Source: Clostridiales bacterium (lineage in GTDB: Bacteria > Bacillota > Clostridia > Lachnospirales > Lachnospiraceae). Taken from it: DNA of 64,000 nt. The stretch covers positions 20,265-84,264 of the forward strand of contig JAJBUA010000031.1 in NCBI GenBank assembly GCA_020860565.1. Reading direction: 5' to 3'. How positions within the stretch are numbered: the stretch's first letter is position 1; every line of letters starts with the position of its first letter. Positions 7,837-16,596 of this stretch are shown here, one piece after another. A program made the translations under genes and the position numbers. Under the pieces are notes generated by a model, which ran no database searches, was not told the DNA's origin, and worked only from the letters and a program-made list of their open reading frames with translations.

Positions 7837-10146
7837 ATGGAAGAGACCATTTTGATGTTGCCGGTAATTGCCCTGCGCGGACTGACGGTACTTCCAGGTA
7901 TGACAGTAAATTTTGATATCAGCAGGGAAAAATCGATCAATGCGGTAGAAAAGGCAATGGTAACGGATCAGAAAGTATTTCTGGTCACACAGCATGATCC
8001 GAATGAAGCGGAACCGGATCAGGATCAGCTGTTTCAATATGGAACAATCTCCCGGATCCGACAGCTTGTAAAAATGCCGGGTAACATTGTCCGTGTTATG
8101 ACAGAAGGACTTTCCCGCGCGGAACTGATCGATCTGGATACAGAGGGAGATTCGCTGACAGGTGAAGTTCTCGAACGAAAGCCGGAGAATAATACGGATC
8201 CGGTTGTCGCGGAGGCGATGATCCGGATCCTCAAAGAACAGATAGAGTCCTTTGGAAATCTGCACCCGAAATTTGCCAGAGAGGTGATGAAGGGCCTGTT
8301 GTCGGTCCGGGACCTGGAAAAGCTGATGCTGGAAACGGCTTCCCAGATCCCATGGGATTACACCGTGCGTCAGAATTATCTGGAGCAGGAAAGCTTTACC
8401 GGATGTTATGAAGTGCTGGTTTCGAGTCTGATTAATGAGATTGAGATTTCCAGGATACGCAGAGAATTCCAGGAAAAGGTGAAGCAGAGCGTCGATAAGA
8501 ACCAGAAAGATTACATCCTTCGGGAACAGATGAAGGTGATCCGTGAAGAACTGGGAGATAATGAGGAGTCGGAGGCAGAAGAATTTGAGCGAAAGGTTCG
8601 TGCGCTGAGGGCGGATAAAGAGGTAAAAGAAAAACTTCTTAAGGACATCGACCATTTAAAATCGATGCAGAGCATGAGCCAGGAGGCAAATGTACTGCGT
8701 ACTTACCTGGAAACTCTGCTGGAACTTCCCTGGAACAAGGTATCCCGTGATGACAATGATATCCATCATGCGGAACAGATTTTAAATGAGGATCATTACG
8801 GGCTGGAAAAAGTCAAAGAGCGTGTGCTGGAATATCTGGCGGTACGCGTTCTGGCAAAGAAGAACAATGGGGCGATTCTCTGTCTGGTAGGACCGCCAGG
8901 AACCGGTAAGAAGTCGGTTGGTCGTTCAATTGCCCGTGCACTGAATAAAAAATATGTTCGCATCAGCCTGGGGGGCATCCGCGATGAGGCGGAGATCCGC
9001 GGCCATAGAAAGACCTATATCGGCGCAATGCCGGGACGTCTGGTAGAGGGATTGCGTCAGGCCGGAGTTTCCAATCCCCTGATGCTGCTGGATGAGATTG
9101 ATAAGGTGAGTTCCGATTACAAAGGAGATACTTCATCGGCTCTCCTTGAGGTTCTGGACGGAGAACAGAATGTCAGATTCCGGGATCATTATGTGGAACT
9201 TCCGGTAAATCTTTCCAACGTCATGTTTATTGCAACCGCCAATACGACGGAAACGATACCGCGTCCGCTTTTAGACCGGATGGAGATTATTGAGATTAAC
9301 AGCTACACCGAAAATGAAAAATTTCACATTGCGAAGGATTTTCTGCTTCCCAAGCAGCTGGAAAAACATGGGATTCATCCCGGACAGCTGACTATTACGG
9401 ATAAAGCGCTGCGCAAAATCATCCATAATTATACGAGAGAGGCCGGCGTGCGCAACCTCGAACGAAGAATCAGCGATATCTGTCGGAAATCGGCGAGAAA
9501 GATTCTTGAGGATAGGAAGAGAACGGTGCGTGTCACAGAAGTCAGTCTGGAAAAATATCTGGGAAAAGAACGGATTTCTTTCGAAAACGCGAACGAAGAG
9601 GATCAGATCGGTATTGTACGCGGACTGGCATGGACCAGTGTGGGAGGCGATACGCTGGAGATTGAAGTAAACTGCATGCCGGGAAAGGGCGAACTGAAGA
9701 TGACCGGTCAGATGGGTGACGTCATGAAGGAATCCGCGATGATTGCACTGACTTTTGTCCGCTCCGTTTGCCCGGAATATGGCGTCGAGGAGGATTATTT
9801 CGATAAGCATGATCTTCATTTGCATATCCCTGAGGGAGCAGTACCCAAGGACGGCCCGTCGGCTGGCATTACGATGGCGACGGCGATGCTTTCGGCGGTA
9901 ACCGGCAGAAAAGTATCGGCAAAGGTCGCGATGACCGGCGAGATTACGCTGCGCGGCCGCGTCCTTCCGATTGGCGGTCTGAAGGAAAAAATCCTTGCGG
10001 CCAAAATGGCCGGAATGAAAACCGTTCTGGTACCGGATAAAAACCGTCCGGATATTGCGGAGCTGTCCAAAGAGATTACAGGCGGACTGAAAATCGTGTA
10101 CGTAACGACAATGACTGATGTATTGAAAGAGGCATTTGTTTTATGA
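7837..10146 (+). CDS. lon: ATP-dependent protease Lon, with unusual Walker A
   Basis: Lon is the hexameric AAA+ serine protease for misfolded and regulatory proteins. The 769-residue protein has the N-terminal substrate domain (LPVIALRGLTVLPGM), AAA+ module and C-terminal protease domain. The Ser-Lys dyad is present: Ser 675 in PKDGPSAG and Lys 718 in GGLKEKILAA, 43 residues apart as in E. coli. Walker B is LMLLDEIDKV. The Walker A reads GPPGTGKKS: residue 359, normally Thr, is Lys (AAG at 8911-8913). AAGGAGG precedes the start. The stop overlaps engB as ATGA. The fold is clear; ATPase activity is in question. Confidence 0.95.
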   Translation: MEETILMLPVIALRGLTVLPGMTVNFDISREKSINAVEKAMVTDQKVFLVTQHDPNEAEPDQDQLFQYGTISRIRQLVKMPGNIVRVMTEGLSRAELIDLDTEGDSLTGEVLERKPENNTDPVVAEAMIRILKEQIESFGNLHPKFAREVMKGLLSVRDLEKLMLETASQIPWDYTVRQNYLEQESFTGCYEVLVSSLINEIEISRIRREFQEKVKQSVDKNQKDYILREQMKVIREELGDNEESEAEEFERKVRALRADKEVKEKLLKDIDHLKSMQSMSQEANVLRTYLETLLELPWNKVSRDDNDIHHAEQILNEDHYGLEKVKERVLEYLAVRVLAKKNNGAILCLVGPPGTGKKSVGRSIARALNKKYVRISLGGIRDEAEIRGHRKTYIGAMPGRLVEGLRQAGVSNPLMLLDEIDKVSSDYKGDTSSALLEVLDGEQNVRFRDHYVELPVNLSNVMFIATANTTETIPRPLLDRMEIIEINSYTENEKFHIAKDFLLPKQLEKHGIHPGQLTITDKALRKIIHNYTREAGVRNLERRISDICRKSARKILEDRKRTVRVTEVSLEKYLGKERISFENANEEDQIGIVRGLAWTSVGGDTLEIEVNCMPGKGELKMTGQMGDVMKESAMIALTFVRSVCPEYGVEEDYFDKHDLHLHIPEGAVPKDGPSAGITMATAMLSAVTGRKVSAKVAMTGEITLRGRVLPIGGLKEKILAAKMAGMKTVLVPDKNRPDIAELSKEITGGLKIVYVTTMTDVLKEAFVL

Positions 10147-10748
10147 TTATAAAAAAAGCAGAGCTGGAGACCGTCTGCGGCGTGACCAGCCGTTTCCCGG
10201 ATCATGACCAGCCGGAGATCGCTTTTGCAGGCAAATCCAATGTCGGCAAATCGTCGCTGATCAATGCGCTGATGAACCGGAAGTCGCTGGCACGCACTTC
10301 CGGTCAGCCGGGCAAAACGCAGACAATTAATTTTTATCATATCAATGACGCAATTTACCTTGTGGATCTGCCCGGTTATGGTTACGCCCGCGCAAATGAA
10401 GAAGTAAAGGCACAGTGGGGGCGTATGATCGAGCGATATCTGAAAAACGCCCCCATGTTAAAGTGTGTGTTTCTGCTGGTTGATATCCGTCATGAAGCTT
10501 CCGAAAATGACCGGCTGATGTATCAGTGGATTTTATCAAATGGTTATCATCCGGTGATTATCGCGACCAAGGTCGATAAGCTGAAACGGAGTCAGGTAGC
10601 AAAACAGGTCCGGCTGGTCCGGGAGTCGATCGGGCTGGAAAAGGACGGGTTGCTTTTTCCGTTTTCCGCTCAGACGAAACAGGGCAGGGATGACATCTGG
10701 CAATATGTGGAAAATCTTCTGGCAGATTCCGGGGAAACAGACAGATAG
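10143..10748 (+). CDS. engB: Ribosome biogenesis GTP-binding protein YsxC/EngB
   Basis: This is a small Ras-like GTPase required for assembly of the large ribosomal subunit. The 201 residues are typical. G1 is GKSNVGKSS, G3 is DLPGYGYA and G4 is TKVDK; SAQTKQGRDD fits the G5 region. The ATGA overlap with lon indicates translational coupling, a gene pair seen in many Firmicutes. Confidence 0.96.
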   Translation: MIIKKAELETVCGVTSRFPDHDQPEIAFAGKSNVGKSSLINALMNRKSLARTSGQPGKTQTINFYHINDAIYLVDLPGYGYARANEEVKAQWGRMIERYLKNAPMLKCVFLLVDIRHEASENDRLMYQWILSNGYHPVIIATKVDKLKRSQVAKQVRLVRESIGLEKDGLLFPFSAQTKQGRDDIWQYVENLLADSGETDR

Positions 10749-10839
10749 ACACAGATTTCTCCGGAAGGGGACACAAAAAGGTCACATAATTCTGTTATTT
10801 TAAAACGGAGAAATTACCATTAGCGGGAGGGGGATTGTG

Positions 10840-11931
10840 ATGCAGAGAAAAGTTGCGGCTGTCATGGCGGCTGTTACTGCGGTCTCGGCAATCATGCCGA
10901 TCCAGGCTTATGCCGCTTCTAATAATCAGGATTATCGGCGGCGGGTGGTCGGAATTGCCGGCATTATGTTAAATACCACGACAGAGATGAGCCGGACGGT
11001 AACCAGAGCGGAATTTGCCAATTATCTTGTAAAAGCTTCTACTTATCGGGATTATCTGCCGGTATCCGGCAAAGTGGCTGTCTACAATGATGTACCCAGT
11101 ACCCATGAATACGCGTCGAGTATCCGGATCGCGGCAAAGGAAAACTGGCTGAACGGTTATCTGGGCGGACTTTTTAAACCAGATCAGGCGATTACATTAA
11201 AGGAAGCGTCCAGAGGAATTATGGCTCTTCTGGGCTATGAGGACAGTGATTTTGAGGGTGATATCGTCGGTTCCCGGATGTCTTTGTTTTATGAACTGGA
11301 ATTGAATGAAGATCTGGACCGACAGCCGACCGAGGTGCTGACCAAGGATGACTGTGTGAACCTTTTTTATAATCTGCTGAAAACGGAGATGAAGACCGGG
11401 ACGGTCTACGGGACAGTGCTCGGCTGTACGGTTAACAGCGACGGAGAAATCAATCCGATGGGACTGGCGGATACGAACCTCTCCGGCCCGAAGCTGATCG
11501 AAAAGGGCGGCGTTCTTGGCAATTATATCCCGTTTAATGTGCAGGAGGCCAGTATCTTTGTCAATGGCGATGCGTCAAGTTATACGGCGCTGCGTTCTTA
11601 CGTCCAGAGCAATTATGTGGTTGTCTATTATAATCAGACGGCCAGAACGATCTGGGCCTATATTGCGGATGAGGATGTCCAGACCGGACGCTGTGCGATT
11701 CGCGGCACGATTGAAAATATTTATTACAGTTCGACCGAGGTCATGACGCCGTCCTATGTCGTCCTTTCCGGTGACAGTGAGGAGTATCAGCTCGACAGTA
11801 CCGAGATGCAGTTTGCGTTTTCCGTATATGGATCGCTGCGTGTCGGGGATGTTGTGACGCTGATTTGTGAAAAGACCGTTGACTCGAACGATAACGCAAC
11901 GTACTCGATTGTTGATTATATAGCAGATTAA
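10840..11931 (+). CDS. Secreted S-layer-homology (SLH) domain protein
   Basis: An N-terminal signal peptide is visible (basic start, hydrophobic core, cleavage near QAYAAS). Residues of about 40-150 resemble SLH repeats: VTRAEFANYLVKAS, then a NDVPSTHEYASSIRIAA segment, NWLNGYLGG, FKPDQAITLKEASRGI and ALLGY. SLH domains bind secondary cell-wall polymer, so the protein is probably held at the cell surface. The C-terminal 200 or so residues are beta-rich without a recognised family. GTG 10837 is an alternative start, but ATG 10840 has better spacing from the GGGAGGGGG Shine-Dalgarno. It lies 14 bases before an exporter adaptor gene, so it may be a surface component of that export system; this is inference. 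Confidence 0.8.
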   Translation: MQRKVAAVMAAVTAVSAIMPIQAYAASNNQDYRRRVVGIAGIMLNTTTEMSRTVTRAEFANYLVKASTYRDYLPVSGKVAVYNDVPSTHEYASSIRIAAKENWLNGYLGGLFKPDQAITLKEASRGIMALLGYEDSDFEGDIVGSRMSLFYELELNEDLDRQPTEVLTKDDCVNLFYNLLKTEMKTGTVYGTVLGCTVNSDGEINPMGLADTNLSGPKLIEKGGVLGNYIPFNVQEASIFVNGDASSYTALRSYVQSNYVVVYYNQTARTIWAYIADEDVQTGRCAIRGTIENIYYSSTEVMTPSYVVLSGDSEEYQLDSTEMQFAFSVYGSLRVGDVVTLICEKTVDSNDNATYSIVDYIAD

Positions 11932-11945
11932 ACAGGAGAATCATT

Positions 11946-13775
11946 ATGGGTGAAAATGAAAAACAGCAGGGTGCGGACAACGCGCCGGAAACTGCGGGAG
12001 AAAAGAAAAAAGGCCTGTTTCATCTGCCAAAAGTGCCGAAGCGTGATACGAGCAAAAAGAAGAAACGGAGAAAGAGAAGCGTCAGGGATATTATTATCCG
12101 TATTGTTATCCTGCTGGTGATTTTAGGAGCCGCTTTTTACGCTTATCGAAGGTACACAGCTTCGAAGACGGTAAGCTCGTCGGCTTCTACGCAGCGGACA
12201 ACAACGGTTACCAGAGGTACCTTGACTTCGGAACTGAGTTCTTCCGGGACGATTTCGCCCAAGGATACTTACACCATTACATCACGGGCGGACGGTGAGG
12301 TAATCTGGGCTGACTTTGAGGAGGGCGATCAGGTAGAAAAGGACCAGGTCCTTTATCAGATCGACGTGTCCTCTATGGAGTCCGAGATGAAATCGGCGAC
12401 AAATTCTCTGACACGTGCAACGAACAGCTACAATGATGCGGTTGATGATTATAATCAGGCGCTGATTGATTACAGCGGCAATACCTACAAATCGACCCGC
12501 ACCGGTTTTATTAAGGATCTGCTGATCGAAGTCGGCGACAAGGTAGGGAGCAATACCGAAGTGGCCGAGATTTACAACGATCAGACTATGAAAATCCGGG
12601 TTCCCTTCTTAAACTGGGAGGCGGAGGCGATCGGTGTGGGAGCAAGTGCCACTCTGATTCTGGAAGATACGGAGGAAGAACTTACAGGAACGGTGACGGC
12701 AGTTGCCAATATGGATGAAGTTCTGGCGGGAGGACGGATGGTCCGTTATGTCACGATTGAGGGGGCAAATCCGGGCGGTCTCTCTACCAGTCATCAGGCG
12801 GTCGCGATTATCGGCGACATGGTCTGCACCGAGCAGGCTTATTTTGAACCAATTACCGATACGACCATGAAAGCGGAGCTTATATCAAATGTTGAGGTGG
12901 CTCAGCTGCTGGTCAATGAAGGTGATTATGTGACGGTCGGGACGCCGATCTTTCTCATGGACACAGACGATGCGGAGGATCTGATCCAGAGTTATAAGGA
13001 TCAGGTAGATTCGGCCGAGACCCAGATGGAATCCGCGCAGAGCAGTCTGGATTCCAAGCAGGAAACCTATGACAATTATACAATCACGGCGCCGATCTCC
13101 GGTCAGGTGATTACCAAGAGTGTAAAGGTCGGGGATAATATTAATAACAGCAATTCGACGACGACGCTGGCGACCATTTACGATCTCAGTGAGCTGACCT
13201 TTGAGATGTCCATTGACGAACTGGATGTCCGCAGCGTACAGGTCGGACAGCTCGTAGAGGTTACAGCTGACGCTCTGGACGGTGTGGAGATGACCGGACA
13301 TGTAACAAATATCAGCCTTGAGAGCAGTCAGTCGAATGGTGTTACCAACTATCCGGTAACAGTTACGATGGATGAGGTGGGAGATCTGCTTCCAGGCATG
13401 AACGTGGACGGTGTGATTATTCTGGATGAGGCTGAAGATGTTCTGATGATTCCGGTGGATTCTCTGATGAGAGGGAACCTTGTCTATGTGAAGGATGATA
13501 CGGTGACTGAGGCTCAGGGACTGGTACCGGCGGGATTCCGGGCGGTACAGGTATCGACAGGACTTACCAGTACGGATTATGTGGAGATCACGGACGGCCT
13601 TTCCGAAGGCGACGAGATCTATGTGGACGAATCCTCCAGCACGACAACCACATTCCAGATGGGTGGAATGGGTGATATGGGCGGCGGCCCAGGCGGCGGC
13701 GGAGGCGGCGGCAACATGGGCGGCGGCGGAGGCGGCGGCAATATGGGCGGCGGCGGAGGCGGCGGCAGACCATAA
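11946..13775 (+). CDS. MacA/HlyD-type adaptor of an ABC export system, Gly-rich tail
   Basis: This 609-residue protein has a basic cytoplasmic N-terminus, one membrane segment (about residues 54-72, IIIRIVILLVILGAAFYAY) and an extracytoplasmic periplasmic-adaptor architecture. There are two lipoyl-like half-motifs (ISPKDTYTITSRADGEVIWA and TITAPISGQVITKSVKVGD), a coiled coil at about 350-375, and a beta-barrel/membrane-proximal region ending in RAVQVSTGLTSTDYVEIT. The last 37 or so residues are nearly all Gly with Asn-Met inserts from a DNA tandem repeat. With the following ATPase and permease it forms a MacAB-like exporter of peptides or drugs; the substrate is unknown. AGGAG precedes ATG 11946. 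Confidence 0.9.
   Translation: MGENEKQQGADNAPETAGEKKKGLFHLPKVPKRDTSKKKKRRKRSVRDIIIRIVILLVILGAAFYAYRRYTASKTVSSSASTQRTTTVTRGTLTSELSSSGTISPKDTYTITSRADGEVIWADFEEGDQVEKDQVLYQIDVSSMESEMKSATNSLTRATNSYNDAVDDYNQALIDYSGNTYKSTRTGFIKDLLIEVGDKVGSNTEVAEIYNDQTMKIRVPFLNWEAEAIGVGASATLILEDTEEELTGTVTAVANMDEVLAGGRMVRYVTIEGANPGGLSTSHQAVAIIGDMVCTEQAYFEPITDTTMKAELISNVEVAQLLVNEGDYVTVGTPIFLMDTDDAEDLIQSYKDQVDSAETQMESAQSSLDSKQETYDNYTITAPISGQVITKSVKVGDNINNSNSTTTLATIYDLSELTFEMSIDELDVRSVQVGQLVEVTADALDGVEMTGHVTNISLESSQSNGVTNYPVTVTMDEVGDLLPGMNVDGVIILDEAEDVLMIPVDSLMRGNLVYVKDDTVTEAQGLVPAGFRAVQVSTGLTSTDYVEITDGLSEGDEIYVDESSSTTTTFQMGGMGDMGGGPGGGGGGGNMGGGGGGGNMGGGGGGGRP
13690..13770 (+). repeat. Tandem 27-nt repeat coding a Gly-rich tail
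   Basis: About three units of a 27-base GGC/GGA-rich repeat encode repeated blocks of six or seven Gly around Asn-Met-Gly at the C-terminus of the adaptor. Units are almost identical (AACATG versus AATATG), so copy number is likely to vary by slippage. Confidence 0.85.
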
Positions 13776-13811
13776 GCGCTTAGTCCGGACATGAAAACAG
13801 GGGGAAGAACT

Positions 13812-14522
13812 GTGGAAGATAATGTGCTCATTGAATTACATGATATATATAAAATTTATCAGATGGGCGATGAAGAAGTCCGCGCCAACGATGGGATCAA
13901 CCTGAAAATCTCAAGGGGTGAATTTGTCGCTATCGTTGGGAAATCCGGAAGCGGAAAATCAACGCTGATGAATATTATCGGTGCACTGGATGTGCCGACT
14001 TCCGGAAGCTATCTGCTGGGCGGCGAGGACGTTGACATGATGACGGACGACCAGCTTGCTGATATCCGGAACCGCATGATCGGCTTTATCTTCCAGCAGT
14101 ATAATCTGCTTCCGAAATCAAACCTGCTGGAGAATGTCGAACTGCCGCTGCTTTACGCAAAGGTACCGAAGGACGAACGGAGGGAGCGGGCGCTGAATTC
14201 TCTGGAGCGGGTCGGACTGGCAGATGTGTGGAGAAAGTACCCCAGGCAGCTTTCCGGCGGTCAGCAGCAGCGTGTTTCCATTGCCAGAGCGCTGGCAGGA
14301 GATCCGTCCCTGATTCTGGCAGATGAGCCGACCGGCGCGTTGGATTCGAAAACGAGCCGGGAAGTATTAAATTTTTTAAAACAGATTAATGAAGAGGGCA
14401 ATACGATTGTTATGATCACTCACGACAGTTCGATTGCTCTGGAGGCGAAGCGTGTGGTCCGCATCCATGACGGTAAGATCAATTTCGACGGAGATGTAAA
14501 AGATTATGCTGCAATCCTTTAA
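13812..14522 (+). CDS. ABC transporter ATP-binding protein, MacB/LolD type
   Basis: The nucleotide-binding subunit of the exporter. Walker A is GKSGSGKST, the Q-loop region FIFQQYNLLPKSNLLENVELP is typical of the MacB/LolD group, the signature is LSGGQQQRVSIARAL and Walker B is LILADEPTGALD. I chose GTG 13812 because AGGGGG lies seven bases upstream; ATG 13791 is in frame but has no Shine-Dalgarno. The 3' end overlaps the permease gene by 17 bases, so the two are co-translated. Confidence 0.94.
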   Translation: MEDNVLIELHDIYKIYQMGDEEVRANDGINLKISRGEFVAIVGKSGSGKSTLMNIIGALDVPTSGSYLLGGEDVDMMTDDQLADIRNRMIGFIFQQYNLLPKSNLLENVELPLLYAKVPKDERRERALNSLERVGLADVWRKYPRQLSGGQQQRVSIARALAGDPSLILADEPTGALDSKTSREVLNFLKQINEEGNTIVMITHDSSIALEAKRVVRIHDGKINFDGDVKDYAAIL

Positions 14523-15687
14523 GCTGGCAATAAAAAGTATCTGGAGCAACAAGATGCGGTCTTTTCTGACCATGCTGGGCATCATTATCGGTGTGGCTTC
14601 GGTTATCATACTGGTAAGCATTGTAAATGCCTACATGTCCTATATGACAGAGAGCTTTGCAAGTATGGGAACCAATCAGATCACGGTAAATCTGATCAAT
14701 CTGTCCTCCCGATCCGTCAGTGTTGATGAGATGTATGAGTTCTTTGATGAGAACACGGACGCATTTGACCATATGACCCCGATGGTGAGTTTAAGCGCAT
14801 CTGTTAAGAACGGAAATGATACGATGGATGCGACGTCAGTAAGCGGCGTGAGCGAGGATTATCTGAAAATCAAGGACTACGAACTTACGGTTGGCAGAAA
14901 CATCCAGTATGCGGATATCAGCGGACGCAGCAAGGTCTGCGTGATCGGTGCTTATGTGGCGAACGCGATTTTCGGCAGCGCACAGGAAGCTTTGAGCGAT
15001 ACCATCAAGATCAATGGATATGCGTTTACGGTTGTTGGCGTAGTCAGCCAGCAGGATGACGATGAAGATCAGGATGACGGGTGTACGGATGATTTCATCT
15101 GGATTCCGTATACGACAGCGTCTAAGATGGCAAGAAATGCCAGTATCAGCAATTATACGTTTACCATCCGCGAGATTTCGGAAGCGAGCGATGATAAGGA
15201 ACTGATTGAGGATTTCCTCTATACCAAATTTAAAAATGAGGATCTGTACACAGTTACCGCAATGAGCGAGATGCTGGATTCCTTAAACAGCATGATCGCG
15301 ATGGTATCGGCAGGACTCGGTGGAATCGCCGGTATTTCCCTGCTGGTAGCCGGCGTGGGCGTTATGAATATCATGCTGGTATCGGTTACCGAGCGTACGA
15401 GAGAGATCGGCATCCGTAAGGCGCTTGGTGCCAAGCGGAGCGTGATCATGCAGCAGTTTGTCATTGAAGCGGCTGTGACCAGTTCCATCGGCGGTCTGAT
15501 CGGCATCGGGCTGGGAAGTCTGGCGACCAATCTGGTCGGACAACTGGCGGGACTGGAGGCAACGCCGACACCGGCGGCGGTGATTGTTTCCTTCAGTGTC
15601 TCTGTAGGGATCGGACTTTTCTTTGGATATATGCCGGCGAGCAAGGCGTCAAAGTTAAATCCGATTGACGCTCTGCGAAGCGAATAA
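14506..15687 (+). CDS. ABC transporter permease, MacB-like FtsX family
   Basis: This 393-residue membrane subunit has the MacB layout: an N-terminal membrane segment after KSIWSNKMRSFLTMLGIIIG, a large extracytoplasmic MacB-PCD domain of about 230 residues, then three C-terminal membrane segments with the conserved LLVAGVGVMNIMLVSVTER and REIGIRKALGAKR. The C-terminus P(A)SKASKLNPIDALR is the usual one. The ATPase domain is encoded separately, as in Gram-positive MacB-like systems. The SLH protein, adaptor, ATPase and permease appear to be one operon, ended by a terminator at 15723. Confidence 0.93.
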   Translation: MLQSFKLAIKSIWSNKMRSFLTMLGIIIGVASVIILVSIVNAYMSYMTESFASMGTNQITVNLINLSSRSVSVDEMYEFFDENTDAFDHMTPMVSLSASVKNGNDTMDATSVSGVSEDYLKIKDYELTVGRNIQYADISGRSKVCVIGAYVANAIFGSAQEALSDTIKINGYAFTVVGVVSQQDDDEDQDDGCTDDFIWIPYTTASKMARNASISNYTFTIREISEASDDKELIEDFLYTKFKNEDLYTVTAMSEMLDSLNSMIAMVSAGLGGIAGISLLVAGVGVMNIMLVSVTERTREIGIRKALGAKRSVIMQQFVIEAAVTSSIGGLIGIGLGSLATNLVGQLAGLEATPTPAAVIVSFSVSVGIGLFFGYMPASKASKLNPIDALRSE

Positions 15688-15722
15688 ATAAAAAAACAGG
15701 ATTCGGTAATGATTCAGCGAAT

Positions 15723-15780
15723 CAAAGGGCTGCGGCACGGTCGGATAGGTGTGTCTGCGGTCCTTTGTTTATTCTTTTTT
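15723..15780 (+). terminator. Terminator after the ABC export operon
   Basis: CAAAGG 15723-15728 pairs with CCTTTG 15762-15767 around an imperfect inner stem rich in GC, followed by TTTATTCTTTTTTT. It closes the operon starting at 10840. Confidence 0.75.
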
Positions 15781-15800
15781 TACTTGATTTTATGTATAAT
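15772..15800 (+). promoter_or_regulatory. Possible promoter of the PAP2/PPTase pair
   Basis: TATAAT at 15795-15800 has TTCTTT 17 bases upstream (15772-15777), lying inside the T-run of the preceding terminator. The downstream gene begins at 15916, giving a leader of about 110 bases. Confidence 0.45.
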
Positions 15801-15915
15801 GATGATAAGATGATGATACCAGGGTCAGAACACAGGTCTCCAATATTGCTGCGGGTTCAGCGGGAACTGTTTTCATAAGGCTTTGTGGATAAAATATAGG
15901 ACGGGATAACAGAAT

Positions 15916-16593
15916 ATGATACGAATATTTCGTTGGATTCAGACACACAGATATTGTCTGGCAGGTTTGTATGCGATCGTCTTCCTTTTTGGATTTTTCT
16001 TTCTGGAGGTGATCAGCCCGCTGCCGGTGATCTGGGTTCACTGTTTTGTGGATGACTGGATTCCTTTTAATGAATGGTTTGTGATCCCATATTTTTTGTG
16101 GTATGTTTGGGTACCGGCTTTTTTGATTTATTTTATGGTGACAGACAGGGATACGTATCTGAAATTGATCTTTATCATGTTTGGAGGTGCGACACTTTGC
16201 CTTTTTATCTATGTACTGCTTCCAAACGGGCTTGATCTGCGGAGGCCGGTTCTGGGGAGAAATGTCTGCGCTAAGATTGTGGAGCTGCTTCGCTGGATTG
16301 ACCCGCCGTGCAATGTCTGTCCATCGATTCATGTCTCGAGTACCGTTGCGATTCTGTTTGCGATTCTGCAGTCGGAACGTTTCCGTCACAGCCGTCGGAT
16401 GAAAGTAGCCGCCTGGGCGGTAACACTGGCAATCTCAGTTTCCACGCTTTTTATTAAGCAGCATTCGGTGATTGATGTTGTGTGCGGATATCTGCTGACT
16501 GTTGGTATGGATCAGATCTATCAGCGATGGATGGCAAAAAGAAAGAAAAACAGGCCGGAATCGGTATCTGAATTGCCGGTGAGAGGAAAATAA
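15916..16593 (+). CDS. PAP2-family membrane phosphatase
   Basis: The 225-residue protein has about five or six hydrophobic segments and the PAP2 signature in variant form: PSIHVSS for the middle motif and STLFIKQHSVIDVVCG for the His/Asp motif. This form, with PS-H and QHSxxD, resembles the inositol-phosphotransferase/lipid phosphatase branch of the superfamily. It probably acts on lipid phosphates at the outer face of the membrane. Cys residues flank the active site (PPCNVCPS). Four bases separate it from the phosphopantetheinyl transferase gene, suggesting one transcript. The exact substrate cannot be read from the sequence. Confidence 0.87.
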   Translation: MIRIFRWIQTHRYCLAGLYAIVFLFGFFFLEVISPLPVIWVHCFVDDWIPFNEWFVIPYFLWYVWVPAFLIYFMVTDRDTYLKLIFIMFGGATLCLFIYVLLPNGLDLRRPVLGRNVCAKIVELLRWIDPPCNVCPSIHVSSTVAILFAILQSERFRHSRRMKVAAWAVTLAISVSTLFIKQHSVIDVVCGYLLTVGMDQIYQRWMAKRKKNRPESVSELPVRGK

Positions 16594-16596
16594 ATT

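Noticed and set aside
13619-13831. Proline-rich small protein on the - strand
   Set aside because: The poly-Pro stretch is only the complement of the Gly-coding tandem repeat in the adaptor gene.
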